A stretch of 64,000 bases of DNA from Bacillota bacterium. GTDB taxonomy: Bacteria; Bacillota; TC1. The position numbers and the translations under genes were made by a program. Shown one piece after another: positions 63,036 through 64,000 of this stretch; positions within the stretch are counted from its first letter, which is position 1; each line of letters begins with the position of its first letter. The stretch is taken from assembly GCA_024635925.1 (NCBI GenBank), contig JAGXHY010000022.1:1-64000 (forward strand), written 5' to 3'. The notes under the pieces are model-generated. The model saw nothing but the letters and a program-made list of their open reading frames with translations. It had not been told where the DNA came from and did no database searches.

Positions 63036-63402
63036 CCTTATCATCCTCCTTTTTATTTCCAGCCTCTTTATCAGGCTCTTTTTTTTCCTTCTTCATTCTT
63101 TCTTCTTCTTTATTAACCCAATACCAAGCATTTAAACAACCTACTACCAACCCTATGATAAGTAACATAACTGTCCAAGAATAGCTTCCTTTAATACTTT
63201 GGTCTAGCCAGCTACCTAAGGCCACTCCTAAAAGTGTAGGAATAACAATTGACCATCCTATCATGCCCATAGTTCTAAAACTGCTCCATAAATTCATAGC
63301 ATCCTCTTCTTTAGCTTGAATTTTTCTAGCTGTTTTATTCTTAATTTGATTACTGAATTTTTCCTGAGCCTTAGACTTTTTATCATCCTTTTTATTTTCC
63401 AT
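63028..63402 (-). CDS. atpQ: AtpQ, AtpI-like N-ATPase accessory protein
   Basis: Two helices with MIGWSIVIPTLLGVALGSWLD and SWTVMLLIIGLVVGCLNAWY form the AtpI-like domain. They are flanked by long charged termini (N-terminal ~45 residues rich in K and E, C-terminal ~25 residues rich in K, E and D). It may assist c-ring assembly or cation supply. The start overlaps the end of atpC. Confidence 0.88.
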   Translation of the reverse strand: MENKKDDKKSKAQEKFSNQIKNKTARKIQAKEEDAMNLWSSFRTMGMIGWSIVIPTLLGVALGSWLDQSIKGSYSWTVMLLIIGLVVGCLNAWYWVNKEEERMKKEKKEPDKEAGNKKEDDKDE

Positions 63403-63799
63403 GATTATACCTCACTAAGCGTTTGATAAAACTGCTTTCCATTTCTTTTAAAACAGATCTATCAATTTCTTCCTGCTTATTAATCTTAAAAAAATCTTTT
63501 TCTAAAGTTTCATTTAATTTATCTAGGCTAACTCCACCACTTGCATTACGTACAGAAACCCTCACTTCTGATCCAGTTTTAACTAAAATCCCTGCATCAA
63601 CAGCAATATAGACTTCTTCAGCCTCTACTATCTCATAAGTTAAAATACCAGGTTCTAGGACCATAACACAATCTTGTCGATTAGGTAATATACCATATGC
63701 CCCCATATTTGTTTCCACTACAATTCTTTTAACATCAACCTTATCAGTAAAAACCTTATAGGGTAATAACACTTTTAAAGACATAACTTTATAAGCCAT
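63392..63799 (-). CDS. atpC: N-ATPase epsilon subunit
   Basis: The N-terminal beta-sandwich is recognisable (SLKVLLPYKVFTDKVDVKRI, VVETNMGAYGILPNRQDCVM, VAVDAGILVKTGSEVRVSVR-like order). The C-terminal helical part is short. It sits directly after beta and before atpQ, which is the N-ATPase order. AtpC modulates the rotary motor in standard F-ATPases. Confidence 0.88.
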   Translation of the reverse strand: MAYKVMSLKVLLPYKVFTDKVDVKRIVVETNMGAYGILPNRQDCVMVLEPGILTYEIVEAEEVYIAVDAGILVKTGSEVRVSVRNASGGVSLDKLNETLEKDFFKINKQEEIDRSVLKEMESSFIKRLVRYNHGK

Positions 63800-63801
63800 T
63801 A

Positions 63802-64000
63802 CTAATCACTTCCCTCTATTTTAGCTTCATCAATTTTACCTATCATATAAAAAGCACTTTCAGGATAATCTTTAAATTCATCACTAAGTATTCTCTCACA
63901 ACCATCAAGTCCATCTTCAAGACTAACAATTTTACCAGGAATTCCTGTGAATTGCTCAGTTACTGAAAAAGGCTGAGTTAGAAAACGCTCTAACCTTCTT
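63802..64000 (-). CDS. atpD: N-ATPase beta subunit, C-terminal fragment
   Basis: The last 66 codons are in the window. [19 protein letters not shown], then [20 protein letters not shown] and [16 protein letters not shown] form the unmistakable C-terminal domain of F-ATPase beta. The stop codon is two bases before the atpC start. The catalytic part lies beyond the right edge. Confidence 0.95.
   Translation of the reverse strand, partial: RRLERFLTQPFSVTEQFTGIPGKIVSLEDGLDGCERILSDEFKDYPESAFYMIGKIDEAKIEGSD

Noticed and set aside
1-64000. tRNA, rRNA, prophage, transposase or replication origin
   Set aside because: I looked for their typical sequences in the gaps and coding frames and found none.

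Overview
The window is AT-rich, densely packed bacterial chromosome of the low-GC Firmicutes (Clostridia-like) type. Genes carry strong AGGAGG-type ribosome binding sites, intergenic gaps are short, and many hairpin terminators are visible. Several features point to an anaerobe of salty or alkaline habitats, perhaps a relative of the Halanaerobiales. One is a Na+-type N-ATPase operon. Another is the ablA-ablB pair that makes the compatible solute N-epsilon-acetyl-beta-lysine. Others are an oxaloacetate/pyruvate carboxytransferase-type subunit, an iron superoxide dismutase and several molybdenum-linked genes. The taxonomic placement is inference; no rRNA or ribosomal protein gene is present to confirm it.

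Layout. 0-2.4 kb is a decaying stretch: a truncated and frameshifted XRE regulator, a metY gene with an internal deletion, and two copies of a small anchored protein, around an intact diguanylate cyclase. 2.4-12.6 kb holds housekeeping and membrane genes: a DEDDh exonuclease, DUF975, two HD-domain proteins, a TspO-like protein, an OadA-like carboxytransferase, a bactofilin-like membrane protein beside a LytTR/DUF3021 pair, a CDP-alcohol phosphatidyltransferase and an ABC-2 exporter. 12.8-16.7 kb holds arsC, yedF, a TauE/SafE transporter, a cation diffusion facilitator and 5-formyl-THF cyclo-ligase. 16.7-20 kb is modABC with a divergent HTH-TOBE regulator and a striking 10-bp direct-repeat operator. 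20-24.4 kb holds Fe-SOD, leuCD-type dehydratase genes, a molybdopterin oxidoreductase with a small membrane partner, and an orphan Fic-type winged helix. 24.5-29.2 kb is clpB and htpG, divergent around a perfect CIRCE. 29.2-33.9 kb is birA-bioY with its own operator, a cupin, and ablA-ablB behind a long leader that ends in an attenuator.

33.9-43.4 kb holds SatD/DUF3307, a vWA and macro-domain pair, a UvrD-type helicase and a DUF2779 double-nuclease protein. 43.6-49.5 kb holds three membrane-anchored alpha/beta hydrolases, a CPBP protease, small membrane genes, and a regulator whose 5' UTR carries a G-rich 9-bp minisatellite. 49.6-53.6 kb is a BMP-family lipoprotein beside a two-component system. 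53.7-57.8 kb is a ferric-iron ABC transporter facing a DtxR-type repressor, with two operator palindromes. 58-64 kb is the N-ATPase operon in the order (D) C Q R B E F A G, running off the right edge.

How the parts fit. Na+ energetics (N-ATPase, possibly a biotin-dependent Na+-pumping decarboxylase) and osmolyte synthesis suggest life in salt. Molybdate uptake, the Moco oxidoreductase, YedF and the sulfur-anion transporter suggest oxyanion and sulfur or selenium redox chemistry. Metal transport and stress genes have legible operators (HTH-TOBE repeats, DtxR palindromes, BirA box, CIRCE). The least explained items are a 28-bp element present in three intergenic copies, the ablA leader, and the G-rich repeat at 49.4 kb.
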